Part shown: piece after piece, positions 1-12,612 of the stretch
How positions within the stretch are numbered: position 1 is the first letter of the stretch
Layout of the letters: each line of letters opens with the position of its first letter
From: Laguncularia racemosa
Taxonomy: Eukaryota > Streptophyta > Magnoliopsida > Myrtales > Combretaceae
Assembly (NCBI GenBank): GCA_037954665.1
Contig: JBBMOL010000281.1
Coordinates: 310,001-374,000 of the forward strand
Length of the DNA: 64,000 nucleotides
Direction: 5' to 3'
Translations under genes and position numbers: made by a program
The notes under the pieces: generated by a model
The model's database searches: none
The model's input: the letters and a program-made list of their open reading frames with translations, nothing else
Told to the model about the DNA's origin: nothing

Positions 1-1607
1 ACAACATTTTTACAATCACAAACAAGTAGAAATTCTTGATGGTACTCACCAAGCCATCTCAAGCATTGTACTAGTCCTTAAGTAAAGTTGTGGTTTCATC
101 TAATTGACCTAAAATAAGTAAACATGATAAAGAAATAAGACTAAACCAAATTTAAACTAATACTTAATATTTCCTCTCCTAAACCTCGATTTCTTAAGTC
201 TTTTAATATGGTTTAAAGTTTTTTCTTAAGAATCTTGTCCAAAGTCATAGAGATCTATCCATTGTCTACAGGTCATAGGGTTCATACTTTCAAGTTTAAG
301 TCCTTGGTCCTTGTTCAGGTCTTTCATATAAGGTTTCACATCCCATTCTCATATCAAATCGTAATATTCATAATATCTAAGAATACGTCTAATAACAAGT
401 CTAAAGGAAAAAATAGGTCCAAAATCATATCATGGGCAATAAAACATCTAAAAGTCCATATAGTCATCATAACTAGGTACGATAAGCAAAGAAAATAGAT
501 ATAATCTCTTAAGAAAGAGTTTTAACAGTCTTAGAATGCAACTTCTACACTCCATTTTATAGAAATCTATTATGTTACTTATTAGAATGTAAAGATTGTT
601 TCTTTAGATTTATTTCATACTTAAGCTTTTCTTTAAAGTATGATAAAATACTTTTTCAAGTTCTTATTCTTACTTATGACTAAGGCCTACTTAAAACCAC
701 CTTATCATAATCTAATCTACAAGTGTTAAGGAGAGATCTTACTTGTTGATGAGAGAATCCTAAGTTTAAGTGGAAACTTGGTCCTTTTGGTTGGTAGCTG
801 AGTGGAACACTTATGGATATGAAACCTATCTCAAGATAATTAGACGGTTTAAATACCTACCCTTCTAGGATTTAAACAAAAGCAAGTTAAACGGTGGATT
901 CATACCTTTTGAAAAGCTATTGATCTTGGAATAAAATTTTGCTTGAAGACTAATATGTGGTCCCTCCACAATTGATAAAGAAAATGGTAGAAAGGGAAAC
1001 ATAAGTTTTCTCATGTAAGTGGCATGTGGACTATTTAGACTAGATTAAGATGATTGTGTTCATGAAAGTGGAAGATAAGAAAGTGAAAGTGAAAGTGAAA
1101 GATGAGGAAGAGAAGCAGGTGGTAAAGGGGAGAAATGAAAGTGAAATGAGATGAAATTTTTCAATTGAATTTATATAATAAATTTACTTGAGACATCAAT
1201 TACATGTACTTGGAGGTAAGATTTTATGGCATCTAAATGGGCAAAAATCTAACCTCATGCAAAAAGGGGGAAGAAAAATCGAGGTATAAGATGTCCTTTT
1301 TCTAGTTTGTTGGGTAAAGAATTGAAGCATGTGTAAATTGAGACTAATTTAGGTAAGTTTAATTATATTGCACCCAATTGAATGTCCCCCTCAATTACTT
1401 CAATTAAATGGATTATAGAGTATTTTAATTCCAAATCAAAGTACCTTTATCTAGAAGGATAAGATTCTTAAGATTAGAAGAGTACTAAAGTCCATAACCT
1501 AAAAGTAGTTATTTTTTCTTGAATGAAAGTTTGGTTGGTTATTTAATTGTGATTTATATTATTTAAATTGTACTTTTAAGTCTTATTTAATTCATATTCT
1601 CAATTTT

Positions 1608-1733
1608 TGAATTTTGGAATAAATTTTAATTTGGATTATAATTATTTTTTAGTGATTTAATAAATTTACAACTTTATTAGATGTTTTGGTCAATCGAGGA
1701 GTATTGTGGTCAACCACTCTAGCATTTTAAATT
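1608..1733 (+). repeat. Inverted-repeat arm 1 (partner at 4145-4271)
   Basis: About 126 bp whose reverse complement recurs at 4145-4271 with scattered mismatches. Shared landmarks are GAATTTTGGAATAAATTTTA near the outer end and CAACCAC followed by GCATTTTAAA / ACATTTTAAA near the inner end. The similarity is far beyond base composition because several GC-containing words are conserved in order. The 2.4-kb spacer has no recognisable coding capacity. It could be the ends of a fold-back element or two old LTR pieces in opposite orientation. Confidence 0.55.
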
Positions 1734-4144
1734 ATAACTTTTCATCTATACATACATATATATTTTTTCATTTCTTTTCTTCCTTATTTGCTATTCTTTC
1801 TACTGCTAAGGATATTTATTTTGTATTCTTTCTTGTTTATACCACTTAATTGTCCTTTATTACTCATGCAACATGTTAAGGAAAAAAAGAAGTGTCGTTG
1901 TGAGATTTGTTAAGAAAATTAGAATTTTATTATTAGAGCTTATTTTGATTTTTTTTTAAGTAGGTTGTTCCCATAATTGAAAAGATGGAATTGAAAAACA
2001 ATGTGGTAAGTTGGTTAACGAAGTTTTAGAATGATTAGTGATTGTGAAATTTTTAGGAGTGTTGTTATTGAAATATGTATTTTTCAAAAATGTTAAATAA
2101 AAGTAAGATATTATAAAGGACTCATGACCTTATTTTATGATTAAGTTATAGGATGTTAAATAATTACAATTTAGTAAGTGGATGGAATAGAAATGTTATA
2201 AACTTGGCAATAAAGTTAGTATTAAAATGTGTATATATATATATATATAAGATAACATTAATTAGTATTAATGCCATCATTGACTTTATATGATTATTAA
2301 AAATCCTTTGAGTGCACCTAGTTAAATTTAAAAATTTTAAACAAATTTAAATATAATAAAATTGGTTATTTGAATCTAACTTTGAGGTCATAAGTTACCC
2401 ATTAATTCTATTGAACAAGATAATATTATTTACCGTTACTAATATGGTAAGGTAACGCTTTAAATATTCATAATAATGAATAGATAACTAGTCACATGGT
2501 GGTAATAAAAATATGTAAATAAACAATATATATAAGTACAAACACAACAAATAAATAAAACAAGTACGTAGTATATATAGTAAAATAAAAGCCATAGTAA
2601 CATACATAAGCTTACATAAAAGTAAGTATACAGCAATATGCATGAACATAGTATATTTAAATAAATAAAATATATATATTTGTTGGTATATGTAATAATA
2701 ATAACTATACATATATATAAGTATATATATATAAAAATAGATAAATAAATAAATTTAAAGCTTTTATTAAATAAGTTGTTCGCTAGTTATTTTCTTTAGT
2801 TTTAATATTTGGTAGTAAGTTGTTATAATAGTGTAAATTATTAAAATCTTAAAGCAGAATTAGAATTAATTATGTACCTTCCTAAATACAAACCTTTAGG
2901 TAATGGATTGGATACCTAGTATTAGGTTATAATAGTAGTTTTTAATTATGGATTTTTTATTTGATACTATATAATGTGAATTAGAGTTAAGTGATATTAA
3001 TAAAGTGAGAAAGGCTCAATGGCATAGGACACTAGTACATAACCTTGGTTGATGTTTTGTGCTTATTAGGCCAATAAAAAATATAACATAGTCATAGTAA
3101 TAACATAATTGCTTGTTGCTTATGTTTGACTATGGCCAAGGTTCCAAATGATTGGTGAGTCGATACATCACCTAATGATCAATGTGTGACAGTGTTTCCA
3201 GTGAAGTTATACACTGAAATGATTTGGTAGTTTTAGGCTTTGGTGTTCTTAGTAGGTTGCTAATCATGGTGTCATTATGAAAACAGATTAGAGATTGCAA
3301 AGACAAACTATGAGTTGGGTCACTATAAGGACTATGGGAGCCTATGGTGGATGCTTGTGGATGGACTAGTCTCCTAATGGATCGATCAGGTGATGATTAT
3401 GAGAGGACATGACTAAAGGATAATGTGACATGGATGTTGTCTAATTATTAAAAATGTGTTTTGTGGAGTCATGAGATACTCCAAGTTTAGAGTTAGATGC
3501 ATATAGCTTTGAACTGTATTATTTGATAACTAATGTTAAAGATAATAACTTTGTGCTTGTCGCATTAGCTTAGGTATGTGTGTGCATGCATACTTGTGGC
3601 ATTTGTTTGTGTTTATTTTACGTCCTAGGCTTTAGCTCACCTACTTTGGGAATATATATATATTCAAGTACAAGAAAATATAACAATTATGTTGACATTC
3701 AAAGCTTGGGATTAGGTTTGACGCTAGTACATCGAGGCAAATCATAAAGTAGGTTTTTATAGTTTGTGCTTAACTACTTTGGCTTAATTTGTAATTTAAT
3801 CGATATTTATGGGATTGTGAATTATTAAATTTGAAAGATTACTTGTGACTTGAAGAAATAATAGAGAAATATTTATGATTTGAGGATATTCAATTGTTTT
3901 GAGCCTTAACATACTCATATTGTAGTATGAATATGTGGTAGACTATCCATAACCTCGATTCTAAGGTGTGATAATTTAAGTAGTATTAAAGCATAGGTTT
4001 ATGATCTTTAGGAAAATTAGGAAAATGATTTGTAGGACAATGAGATGTTGAGTGCAGGTGGACTATGGGTTAAGCATGGCCTTTTAAGAAATTTGTGTGC
4101 CCATGTATTGCAGTTGATTTTTATTTATATATATATATAATAGG

Positions 4145-4271
4145 TAAATTTTAAAATGTTAGTGTGGTTGACTATATACTCCTAATTAACCAAAAGATCT
4201 AATGAAGCTGCAAATTTATTAAATCATAAAAGAGAATCGTAATCCAAATTAAAATTTATTCCAAAATTCAA
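4145..4271 (-). repeat. Inverted-repeat arm 2 (partner at 1608-1733)
   Basis: Reverse-complement partner of 1608-1733. Reading the minus strand gives the same order of words as the first arm, with perhaps one in six bases changed. I could not find a convincing target-site duplication outside either arm, so the element type stays undetermined. Confidence 0.55.
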
Positions 4272-4916
4272 TAAATCCATCTTATCTAGAATCCCTAAAA
4301 CGACAACACTACCAAATAAGATAATGACAAGAAATAATAATAACAGTACCCATGGTCGTATCAATACTAATTATAAAATATTTCCAAAAGTAAAATAATT
4401 ATATCATTACACCTTCTTTGTAGTGAGAGAAGCAAAATAATAAAGAATAGCTACATGCAATAACAACAGCTAATGAAGACAATGAGAATTAATAGTGAAA
4501 ACAATAATAATAATAATAATAGTAAACATATATATGAATGTATAAAAATAAAAGAATTATACAAAATAATGATAACGGTAAGAGTAATAAATAACTAAAT
4601 ATGTAATACAACTATCTATACTATATAAGCTTATAGTTATAATATTTACAAAAGAGAGGAAATAGAGCATATGGTAGCGTTTGGTTGGTATTGAAATTCG
4701 ACATTGGACTGGACAAAATTTTTTGTCCCTCATTTGGTTGCCACACATGAAGGAAGTACTAGACTAAACACCAATTACGTACTGGACAAAATCAGAAATT
4801 TTAGTACCGCATGTAATTCGGTACTAAAAATGCGGTACTAGACTAAATGTGATTTTTTTGAAATTCCGAATTTGCCCTTCATACTTAACCTTACCTTGAA
4901 TCCCTGCTGCATAGAT

Positions 4917-5155
4917 TTCTCTCCTTCCATTCGCAGCAACCGGTCTTGTTCGACTCTAGCGCCGCACGAGCTTCAAAACGAGGAAGTACGATAAGCCATC
5001 GGCACCGCTCCTTCACTGCCACCCACCGTGGAATCGGCCGCAAGTGCTCGCATGTTGTTCATGATTTGTCGTTCGCTATCCATTGGGGGTGGGGGAAGCT
5101 TAAACATTGTTTTGGGGTTCGAATGCATGGTGCGCTTTAGGAGGTTTTTTGGTTT
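4917..5155. other. GC-rich internal block of the TIR element (possible captured host sequence)
   Basis: Base composition shifts abruptly from the AT-rich surroundings to a GC-rich, CpG-containing stretch (about 4935-5100) inside the TIR element. A 64-codon frame (4946-5140) crosses it but shows no family I recognise. Such islands inside non-autonomous TIR elements are often captured gene pieces. No parent gene is identifiable here, so that origin is inference. Confidence 0.4.
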
Positions 5156-5244
5156 TAGGGTTTGAATGCATGCTCTATAATGGAAAAGAGTTGGTTAAGG
5201 TTTGATTGCATGGTTCGCTTTAGGGGTTTATTGGTTAGAGTTCA

Positions 5245-5480
5245 AATGCATGCTCAGTACACGGTTAAAGGCACAATCATGTGTTAAGCTTGGAAAATCC
5301 ACAAAAGCACACAAGGTTGAAGTACACGGTTGAAGGCACGGTCGTATGTTAAGGTTGGAAAATCCACAGAAGCACACACGGTTGAAGGCACGGGGTGTGT
5401 TAATCTTAGAAAATCCATAGAAGCACACACGATTGAGTACAAGGTTGAAGGTACGGGCGTGTGTTAATCTTGGAAAAGCC
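5245..5480 (+). repeat. Minisatellite, about four ~65-bp units, inside the TIR element
   Basis: Four imperfect units follow the pattern TACACGGTTGAAGGCACGG, then TGTTAA, then GGAAAATCCACAGAAGCACA. Unit 3 is shortened. The words AAGGCACGG..CGT.TGTT and GGAAAATCCACAGA recur in the same order in the U3 minisatellite of the gypsy LTRs at 12047-12300 and 17130-17332, so the two arrays appear related. Just upstream (5113-5245) a longer unit containing GAATGCATG and CGCTTTAGG is also present about twice. Confidence 0.7.
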
Positions 5481-6418
5481 TTCTCCAGGGCAAAACTGTC
5501 AAATTTACTATGTTCAGTCCAGTACTTTGCAATCCAAACATTGGACAGCATAGAAATCCTTGTTCAGTACTGAACAAACCAAACGTGGTACAAAAATATT
5601 TTTTGTACAGTCCTTCTTTTTTAATACTGTTCAATACCAGTAACCAAACAGTACCTATAACTAATTGAGATTCACAAGAGAAAGAAAATAAAAAAACAAG
5701 AAAAACCCTATTTTAAAATATTTTATTTCAAATACACTAGCATGTATACATATGAAAAGGGAATGATGAATTCATACGTTTCTTTCAGCATAAGTGTTAT
5801 GTTGTGTCATATCGCGTCTTATCATATTATGTGGTATCTAATTTTATGGTATCACACTATGTCATATCACATCAAGTCATGTCTCTCATCATGTTATATC
5901 ATGTCCGATTTTGTCACTCTTACTCATATAATTATATGTGCTAAGTTATATGAATGAGTATTATAAAATTGATAAACCTATATGTCTATGTATCATAAAT
6001 ATTATAGAGGCAACAAATGAGATCCATTACGATAATAACAATGAACATAATATTAAAAGCAACATAACAATAAGGAAACATTAATGTACAATTATGAAAC
6101 ATATATATCTAAACATAATAAATGACTATAAAGAGGATTTGGAAGAATTAACAAATATAATTTATAATAAAGTTTTACAATCGTTATACATATAAAAATC
6201 TCAAAACATGAAACATTAAAAAGGCCCTTATGATTTAACAAAAATAATTAATATATTAGATTATGAAATAATTACATAGCATATGTACGAATGATGATAA
6301 CATATAAGTCCAATAAAGATGTATATACAAAATGAATTTATAAACAATATATGAAATAGTTGTTACGTAAAATAACATAGTAATATATATATACATTTAC
6401 ATGCATATCAGCATGTAA

Positions 6419-6420
<2 letters not shown>

Positions 6421-6466
<46 letters not shown>
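6421..6466. repeat. (TAA)n microsatellite
   Basis: Uninterrupted TAA/AAT triplet run of about 46 bp. Confidence 0.95.
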
Positions 6467-6467
<1 letters not shown>

Positions 6468-6820
6468 TTATATCTACATAATTATATCACCACAACATTA
6501 GGAATAAAAAAATTATAAAACAGTTTTGGTAAAGAAACAAATAAAACAATAGGTAGATAATAACAATGATTGTACTAAGATAAGTAATAATAATAATGAC
6601 AACGAAAAATAGCATTTTCTATAATAATAATGATTAAGCAAAAATACAATTAGATAAAATTACATAAGTGATAATATATACATATATGTTTGTAATATTC
6701 CTTAAAAGGATGAAAAAGTAGATAATGTAATAAAAGCAATAACAACAACAATAAATCTAAGGATAGTATTTGAAAAGACCTAACATCTGTCTATATGAAT
6801 TTATGATAAGTAATTAACCA

Positions 6821-6855
<35 letters not shown>

Positions 6856-7773
6856 CACACATATATATATATACTTAAAATAATAATAATAATAATAATT
6901 CAATAACAATAATAATAACATTGATAATAATAATTTCTTATGATACTGATAACAACATAAGGAGAATATAAGTAGCATGAAGGCTAATTTGGATCTCTCA
7001 TTTGGGGCATTTATTAGGATTGGAATTCAAAAAGACAATACACGGAATCACTTAGGATATATTCAATAAAATGATAGTTGAAAGCTGTTAAAAAATAAGT
7101 AAGGTTGCTATAACCTTTAGGCATGTTAATCAGGGGAAAAATTGGAAAGTAGTCTTAGGAAATATGAGAATCATAATTGAGGATCTACCATATGAATAGT
7201 GAAGACATTTTGGAGACTCAAATAGAGATAAATGGAATGAGGAGAATATATATTATATATATATATATATATAATAGTAAAAATAATTGCGGATGCAAGC
7301 TGAATGGAAATAGAATTATAAATTTCTTTTTTGAGATAATAGTTATAATCTGGTGGTATTTGGAAAATGACCTAAATAAGCTTGAGTTCTTCGAGTCAAA
7401 TGGGCCAAAAGATTGAAGTGGTATAAATATTGATATAATTGAAGAATAGTTATAGGCAAGATATTTTGAAATCTGAAGTTAATATATAATCAAAGTAGCA
7501 TAGCAAAAAAGACAATAAAGCTAAACTTAAGAATGAATCTATGATGGGATAGACACTCAAAATCGAAAAAGATTAGGTCCTAAAGAAAGAAAATATTTTA
7601 GTATGTCAAGGTCCAGTTGACAAACCACAAGGTAGGAAAAAAAAAAGAAAATTACATGAAAATCAAATGAAGACTTAGGAAACAAGCATGTAGTGTTGTT
7701 CCAAGTTAAGCAACTTTCGAGAACGAAAATTCTTTTCAAGGAGAATGAAATGCTCCATCACTTTTTTAAGTAC

Positions 7774-7859
7774 ATTTTAGTAAAACATTTTTTTATTAAA
7801 TTTGTAATTATTAAGGGTTAATTCATTTTAATTACAAATTAAAATGTTTTAGTAAAACA
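7774..7859. repeat. Short inverted repeat / hairpin
   Basis: The left half holds TTTTAGTAAAACATT and AAATTTGTAATT. The right half holds AATTACAAATT and AAAATGTTTTAGTAAAAC. Together they can fold into an imperfect AT-rich stem. It resembles a small MITE or a solitary hairpin. No clear flanking duplication was found. Confidence 0.5.
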
Positions 7860-8733
7860 ACTGCACCATAACACTTATGCATCCTACTAAAACCTTATAC
7901 ACCTATAAAGATAAAAGGAAAAGAATGGAGTTATGTTCCTATTATTGCTATAACCATTAACAAGAGGTTTTGAAAGATCAAGGGGTTTTAATAAGAAGTC
8001 TTAGATGATTGGAGAGTTAAAGGTTCAAACACAAGAGAGGTTATTGGCATTAGTTTGTGCAGCAACCATCTGCTAGGAGGATTAAGGTTCAATAATTCAA
8101 ATCAAGTAAGCATTCATAACATTAAAAATTTTTGGAAGTTACAACATATATAATATTCTAAAGTCATTTAAGTAACGTCAACAAAAATAATGAAAAAAAT
8201 CTATTACTTGATAGATTCAAAATTACATAAAGTTAAAAACAAAGGCACACGTGTTTAGTTTTGACATCATTGGATGCAAAATGAGAAAAAAAAAATTAAA
8301 AATATTTCCTAGCGTGAGCCGTCTACTCCTTCAGCCTTATCTCACCAGTGTCAATCTCACTTCTCTCTCTAGAAAAACCTAGGACCATTCAGTTGATTTC
8401 ATTATTTTTCTTTTTATGAAAAAAGCATACAATATTCCAACAAAATTGAAAAGGCAAAAAAATGGTAAAGATCATCACTTTAGTCATGCTTTCTGTACTT
8501 CACTTCCTCTCTTCTTTGAACATCCCCCTTTTACTAATCGATTAATTTAGCACATAAAATATATATTGAAGCAATTTATAACAAGACCTACTTCGATAAA
8601 TTGTTATATCAAAATAAAAACTCTAGATTTCCATTGAAAATTACTGAACTAAGTCATGAAAATTGTAAATCAAAAAGAAAAAGCAATAATGGCATAAAGC
8701 CATTTAGCATATTAATGTCTACTTAGATGGGTC

Positions 8734-8932
8734 TTATCTTTCTTCTCTTTGTCTTCAACTTTCTCATGTGCTTTTGGCATTTTAAAAAGAAAAAAAAAAA
8801 GTGTTAGGTAGAAACCTTCTCATACAACTTTTGGCATTATCTTTCTTCTCTTTGTCTTCAACTTTCTCATGTGCTTTTGGCATTTTTTTTTTTTAAAAAA
8901 AAAGTGTTAGGTAGAAACCTTCTCATACAATT
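8734..8932 (+). repeat. Two-copy tandem duplication, 103-bp unit
   Basis: The stretch beginning TTATCTTTCTTCTCTTTGTC occurs at 8734 and again at 8837. Each copy runs through a homopolymer A/T tract to GTGTTAGGTAGAAACCTTCT. Copies differ mainly in the length and strand of the homopolymer, as expected from slippage. No coding content is evident. Confidence 0.85.
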
Positions 8933-11180
8933 CTTCTTCAAACTGGCTCTCGTGATACTCGACTAGGAGATGTTTATGTTCTTCGTCATCATAACCCTAA
9001 TTCTTCATGGTATGGAGAGTGAAAAGATCTAAAGAAACTAAGAATATATAACAATTAAAAATGAGGAAGGACCAAGAAAAAACCAAATATGGCCTTCAAC
9101 AACGCAAGGAAACAAGCGATTTGAAGAAAAATTTTCCATTTCAAACCTCATAAGCTTGAAAAAATGACAAAATCAACACTTGTACTTGAAGGAAAGGTTA
9201 AAGGAAAGATGAAACGAGGTTAGATGTTAAGGCTAGCAGTGAAATGTCCAATGAGATGTGTTAAAATTTATAATAAAATAAGTTTAAGTAGTTAATTGAA
9301 ATTTAAATATCAAATATAATATTATCTTTTTATGATATCAATATAGAAAATCTGACTAGTTATTTTAAAAGTTTAAAATGTCATTACCGAAATTCATTCA
9401 AACAGCAAGATCAAATAATGATAGTTGCTGCCAAATTGAGGATTCATGTCAGCACATCATTAAGCGAGCATAAGAACGTTTTTCTGTTGAAAAGGTAAAT
9501 AGGAGAACACGGAACTGTGATGAAATTGATGGGGAGCTGCTGTCCATCCTAACTACGTGATAAACGAGAACCAGATATTGTAAAGCAAAGTCAACCACCA
9601 TTTTGAATGGATTTCGAAATTCCAACTTCTAATCATGCATTTCATGTGGCCATTCTGTTTTGTTCTTCTTCCACATTTCCATTACTGACAACATCACGTG
9701 TTGTCCTCTAGACCACACATGTTGGGCGTTCACATCCAGATCATTGCTATAGAGAGCTTTATGTCCATTCCTTCCAAGACGAAAAAGTCCGATCACCCCA
9801 CTCCATGACAATCGAATGCAACTGCGTTCATATCCGATTTTCTATTTCCTGGTTATTAATCATTGCTAATGAGATAAATTTATAACATAATCATGCCAAG
9901 GCGACAACAGAAACGAGGAATCAAGACTCCGGCAGCAACACATGAATGAGAGAGAAGGCTAAAACATCGAAGTTGGTCTCCTCAGCTTTCACTAAAATCC
10001 CGATATCGACATAGTTTTGGTCGGGAACCACCAAAGGTGGGATGTGTCAATTTTTATGTCGATAGCTCCGTTAATGAAAATATTGAAACAACAGTGGGAG
10101 TAACACTGATGCAGGTAGATCCTAGGATTTGCCACAAAATAGGGCAAAATGAATAGGATGCTGGCTGAACCATGAGATCTTTACTGCGGATTGGATTCAT
10201 GCTTAAAACTTAAAAAGTGCATCAGAAAAGATTAGCGAATCTCTCATTATATGTATTTTGGGTGTTAGGATGGCTCATCCCCTCACCTCATTGCTTGTAC
10301 TAGTAGATAAACGATCTTCTCTTTTGCTCAATTGATTTATAACATTTATCCCTTTTGCTGCCCAAAAAGACTTATACTTCGGTTGAATTGTATCGTTAGT
10401 ATGTACATAATTCTATACATATTAAATCTAGCATATTCCGAAATTTATAAGTAACCGACCTAAATTTTATTGTTTTAATTATCTGAACCTTTGTTTAAGT
10501 CTATACATGTTGGAGCGATAGAAACTTATTTACCCATATGAAATACTAAATTTACAGGTGAATTGAATATTTTAAGATTGCACAAGATTGTGGAGGAACA
10601 GTATGAAAAGAAATGTTCGGTTCGAATTTGTACTGTCATGCCTCACGAGCCACTTTTCGTTGCCTCGAGCGCGTGAATGAAGGCATTGAGATTCCAAGGT
10701 TTGATGAGACATCACAGCCTAAATTTCTGATGCCAAATCCTTTGCCTTTTGAAATTCAACTGATGTTCATCCATTTGGCTTATGGATCTCACTTTTCATT
10801 TATTTTAATCAAAAGAATAAAACTTTAATATAACAGTAAGTATTAATACATAAAATAGAGTTGTCTGAAATGCATATTATTCTATTTATTTATTTATTTA
10901 TTTTAGCAAAGATATTTTTTAAAAAAAAATTGAATAACCATTTATGAGTTTAAGTAAAAAATAATTATTTAATATATTTTATAATAGAACTTCTATTATA
11001 TAGGTCTAAAATGTAATTAAACACCATAATAACTCTTCTACAAAGAATAATGGAGAATAGAGTTATTATTATAGCAAAGTGAATGGATTATAAAAGTTTG
11101 AGGCTGATAATTGTAAACAAATATTTGTTTAAATATTGGGAAAAATACATTTTTAGTCACCAAACATGTTTTGTAATTGT
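8933..11180. other. Intergenic DNA; possible undetermined gene remnants, nothing confirmed
   Basis: Slightly less AT-rich between 9400 and 10760 than its flanks. A 60-codon minus-strand frame (9629-9811) and a 71-codon plus-strand frame (10613-10828) have non-repetitive composition, but I recognise no domain and no supporting splice sites. They could be exons of a decayed host gene or an old retroelement. Confidence 0.4.
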
Positions 11181-11613
11181 TGATTGTCTATTTTACCATG
11201 AATAGTCATGGGTCAAATCTAACCTATGCATAGAGGATATTTGACCTACAAGATTGAACAAATATGAGTTATTAGGCGACGAAGTTGTCTCTAGCATTTG
11301 CACTCTAATGCTCAAGTTAGAAAAATGCTTATGGAAGAGAAACAGCAAGAGAGTGAAAGCAAGAGTATTAAAGTTTTAATCCTTTACCTTGGTAGAGTAA
11401 TAACCTATTTACAATGAAAATGTTGTGGAATATTTATGGCAAGTAAATATTTTCTAAAAGATATCCATACTTATCTAATAAAGATTGGTAGAGTGTATCT
11501 TAGGGAATAGATGTACTTTCCATATTTATCTCAACTACCCATGATCATCTTATTTTAGCAATTGAGAGATCAATCGAGCTAGGCCTTAGAACCCAATGCC
11601 AAATAGTCTAACA
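11181..11613 (-). mobile_element. Tat-type gypsy LTR (solo or fragment)
   Basis: This 433-bp stretch is similar along its length to the LTR at 59966-60399. It starts TGATT and ends CTAACA, which on the minus strand is TGTTAG...ATCA, a TG...CA-bounded LTR. Internal landmarks include AACCTATG, AGATTGAACAAA.ATGAG and CAACTACCCATGA.CATCTTATT. No matching 5-bp repeat lies outside, so an old solo LTR with a decayed target duplication or a truncated remnant both fit. The next 380 bp (11614-11995) hold nothing I recognise. Confidence 0.65.
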
Positions 11614-11995
11614 ACACTTGTGCCCCTACTCTCATTGGCAACTAGGTGACAAGGAGAGTAGAAACTGAAGCAAACCACTAAGCACATTAAATGAGCCACA
11701 ATGTATTAGGCAACCAATGCTTTAGCCAATAGGCATTTATCCAAGCTATAAAGCTGCTAGTTCAACCTTAGTGTTCAAAGCATTACAGTCTATGCTTCTA
11801 GCAAGCTAACTTTGAACTAAAATGATCTACATGGGGTCATTCGAGCAGAAGATCAAATTCTCCACTTTGAGTTATTGGTTTAATAAACTGGACAAGGGAA
11901 TCCGACTTAAGCTTCACAATGAGACGGGCTACCAACTTCATGGCAAGCAACTGGAACCAAGATTCGACTCGAATGTTGCCCCCCAATCTACTTTG

Positions 11996-12000
11996 GTTGA
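11996..12000. repeat. Left target-site duplication GTTGA
   Basis: GTTGA directly precedes the TG of the 5' LTR and recurs directly after the 3' LTR at 17618-17622. This fixes the insertion boundaries. Confidence 0.85.
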
Positions 12001-12579
12001 TGATGCGGGCATTGTAGCTGACATAGGTTGATTGGGCGTGTCTTTTACAAGGCACGGTCGTGTAATGTATCTGGAAGCTCCCAAAAACATACACGGCCTT
12101 ATACACGGCCAGAAGGCATGACCGTGTGTTGTGTCACGATGATTCCCAGAAACATGCACGGCCTTATATACGGCAAGAAGGCACAGTCGTATGTTGTGTC
12201 AGGAAAACCCACAAAAACATACACGGCAAGAAGGCACGGCCGTGTGTTGTGTTAGGAAAATCCACAGAGACATACACGGTCTTATACACGGCCGTGTATA
12301 AACCAGATGATAGATGTGTATACATATATTTATTTCCATGTGTACATATATATTTCCTTTTTAATTGCTTCCTAAAGGACTATATATAGCTGCTAGGTCA
12401 TTTTTAGGGTTAGCTTTGAATCTTTTGTCAGATATATATTCTTAGAGAATAGTTTTTTCTGTTTTCTCAATTGTGCACAATTGAGGTTTCCAAGGAATAA
12501 CTTAGAATTATTCTTTGTTTGTTTGTGAGGTCCAATCCTAGAATTGGTCTCGTGTTGTTTACGCTTTCCACGTGCGTCA
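12001..12579 (+). repeat. 5' LTR of the 12.0-17.6 kb gypsy element
   Basis: Starts TGATGC and ends GCGTCA, directly followed by GT and the PBS. It carries a four-unit U3 minisatellite and a TATATATA promoter motif near 12381-12389. An 18-bp perfect palindrome lies at 12283-12300. Compared with the 3' LTR it has one extra minisatellite unit, which accounts for the 47-bp length difference. Confidence 0.92.
12047..12300 (+). repeat. U3 minisatellite with CACGGCCGTG-type palindromes
   Basis: Four ~53-65-bp units each begin AAGGCACGG-like, run through TGTTGTGTCA and AAACATACACGGC, and end near ACGGC. The last closes with the perfect palindrome TATACACGGCCGTGTATA. The 3' LTR has three units (17136-17332) and keeps the same closing palindrome at 17315-17332. 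Location upstream of the TATA box fits a U3 regulatory array. Any role in transcription is inference. Confidence 0.85.
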
Positions 12580-12581
12580 GT

Positions 12582-12593
12582 TGGTATCAAAGC
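12582..12593 (+). other. Primer binding site (initiator tRNA-Met type)
   Basis: TGGTATCAAAGC, two bases after the 5' LTR, differs by one base from TGGTATCAGAGC, the complement of the plant initiator tRNA-Met 3' end. The same spacing and motif occur in the gypsy element at 44864. Confidence 0.9.
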
Positions 12594-12612
12594 AAGGCAA
12601 TTTCCTGCGGAG

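Larger units (their letters stand above)
1..4672. other. AT-rich intergenic DNA, no gene recognised
   Basis: Long AT-rich stretch with only short chance reading frames in low-complexity sequence. It contains a (TA)n tract near 2230-2249 and further AT microsatellites near 4123-4139. An inverted-repeat pair (1608-1733 and 4145-4271) is listed separately. I see no splice-like exon series, RNA gene or protein motif. It may be old, unrecognisable transposon DNA. Confidence 0.6.
4673..5655. mobile_element. Non-autonomous TIR DNA transposon (Harbinger/hAT-like derivative)
   Basis: The left end reads GGTAGCGTTTGGTTGGTATT and the right end, reverse complemented, reads GGTACTGTTTGGTTACTGGT. These are matching terminal inverted repeats apart from a 3-base gap. 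Weaker inverted similarity continues inward for roughly 200 bp, with GGACTGGACAAAA-type words near the left end and their complements near the right. TAT occurs immediately outside both ends (4670-4672 and 5656-5658), a possible 3-bp target duplication. There is no transposase, so it needs one in trans. The interior holds a GC-rich unique block and a minisatellite. GTTTGGTT near the terminus is seen in several Harbinger/Tourist-type ends, but TAT is not the standard TWA target, so the superfamily call is tentative. Confidence 0.65.
5656..8733. other. AT-rich intergenic DNA with microsatellites, no gene recognised
   Basis: Low-complexity DNA dominated by AAT and AT repeats (for example 6421-6466, 6826-6850, 7248-7272). 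Short frames here, such as those near 5742-5957 and 7177-7416, are built from repetitive codons and look like chance. No RNA gene or promoter is identifiable. Confidence 0.55.

Noticed and set aside
5742..5957. 71-codon frame rich in Tyr, His and Ser
   Set aside because: Built from a degenerate CATATCA/TCATATC repeat; typical low-complexity chance frame.
11822..12031. 69-codon frame running from unique DNA into the 5' LTR
   Set aside because: Its last residues match the integrase tail at 17114 only because both read into the LTR start. The upstream codons have no recognisable motif.
12047..12300. Repeat-spacer look of the LTR minisatellite as a CRISPR-like array
   Set aside because: Units are contiguous, have no unique spacers, and sit in a plant LTR.
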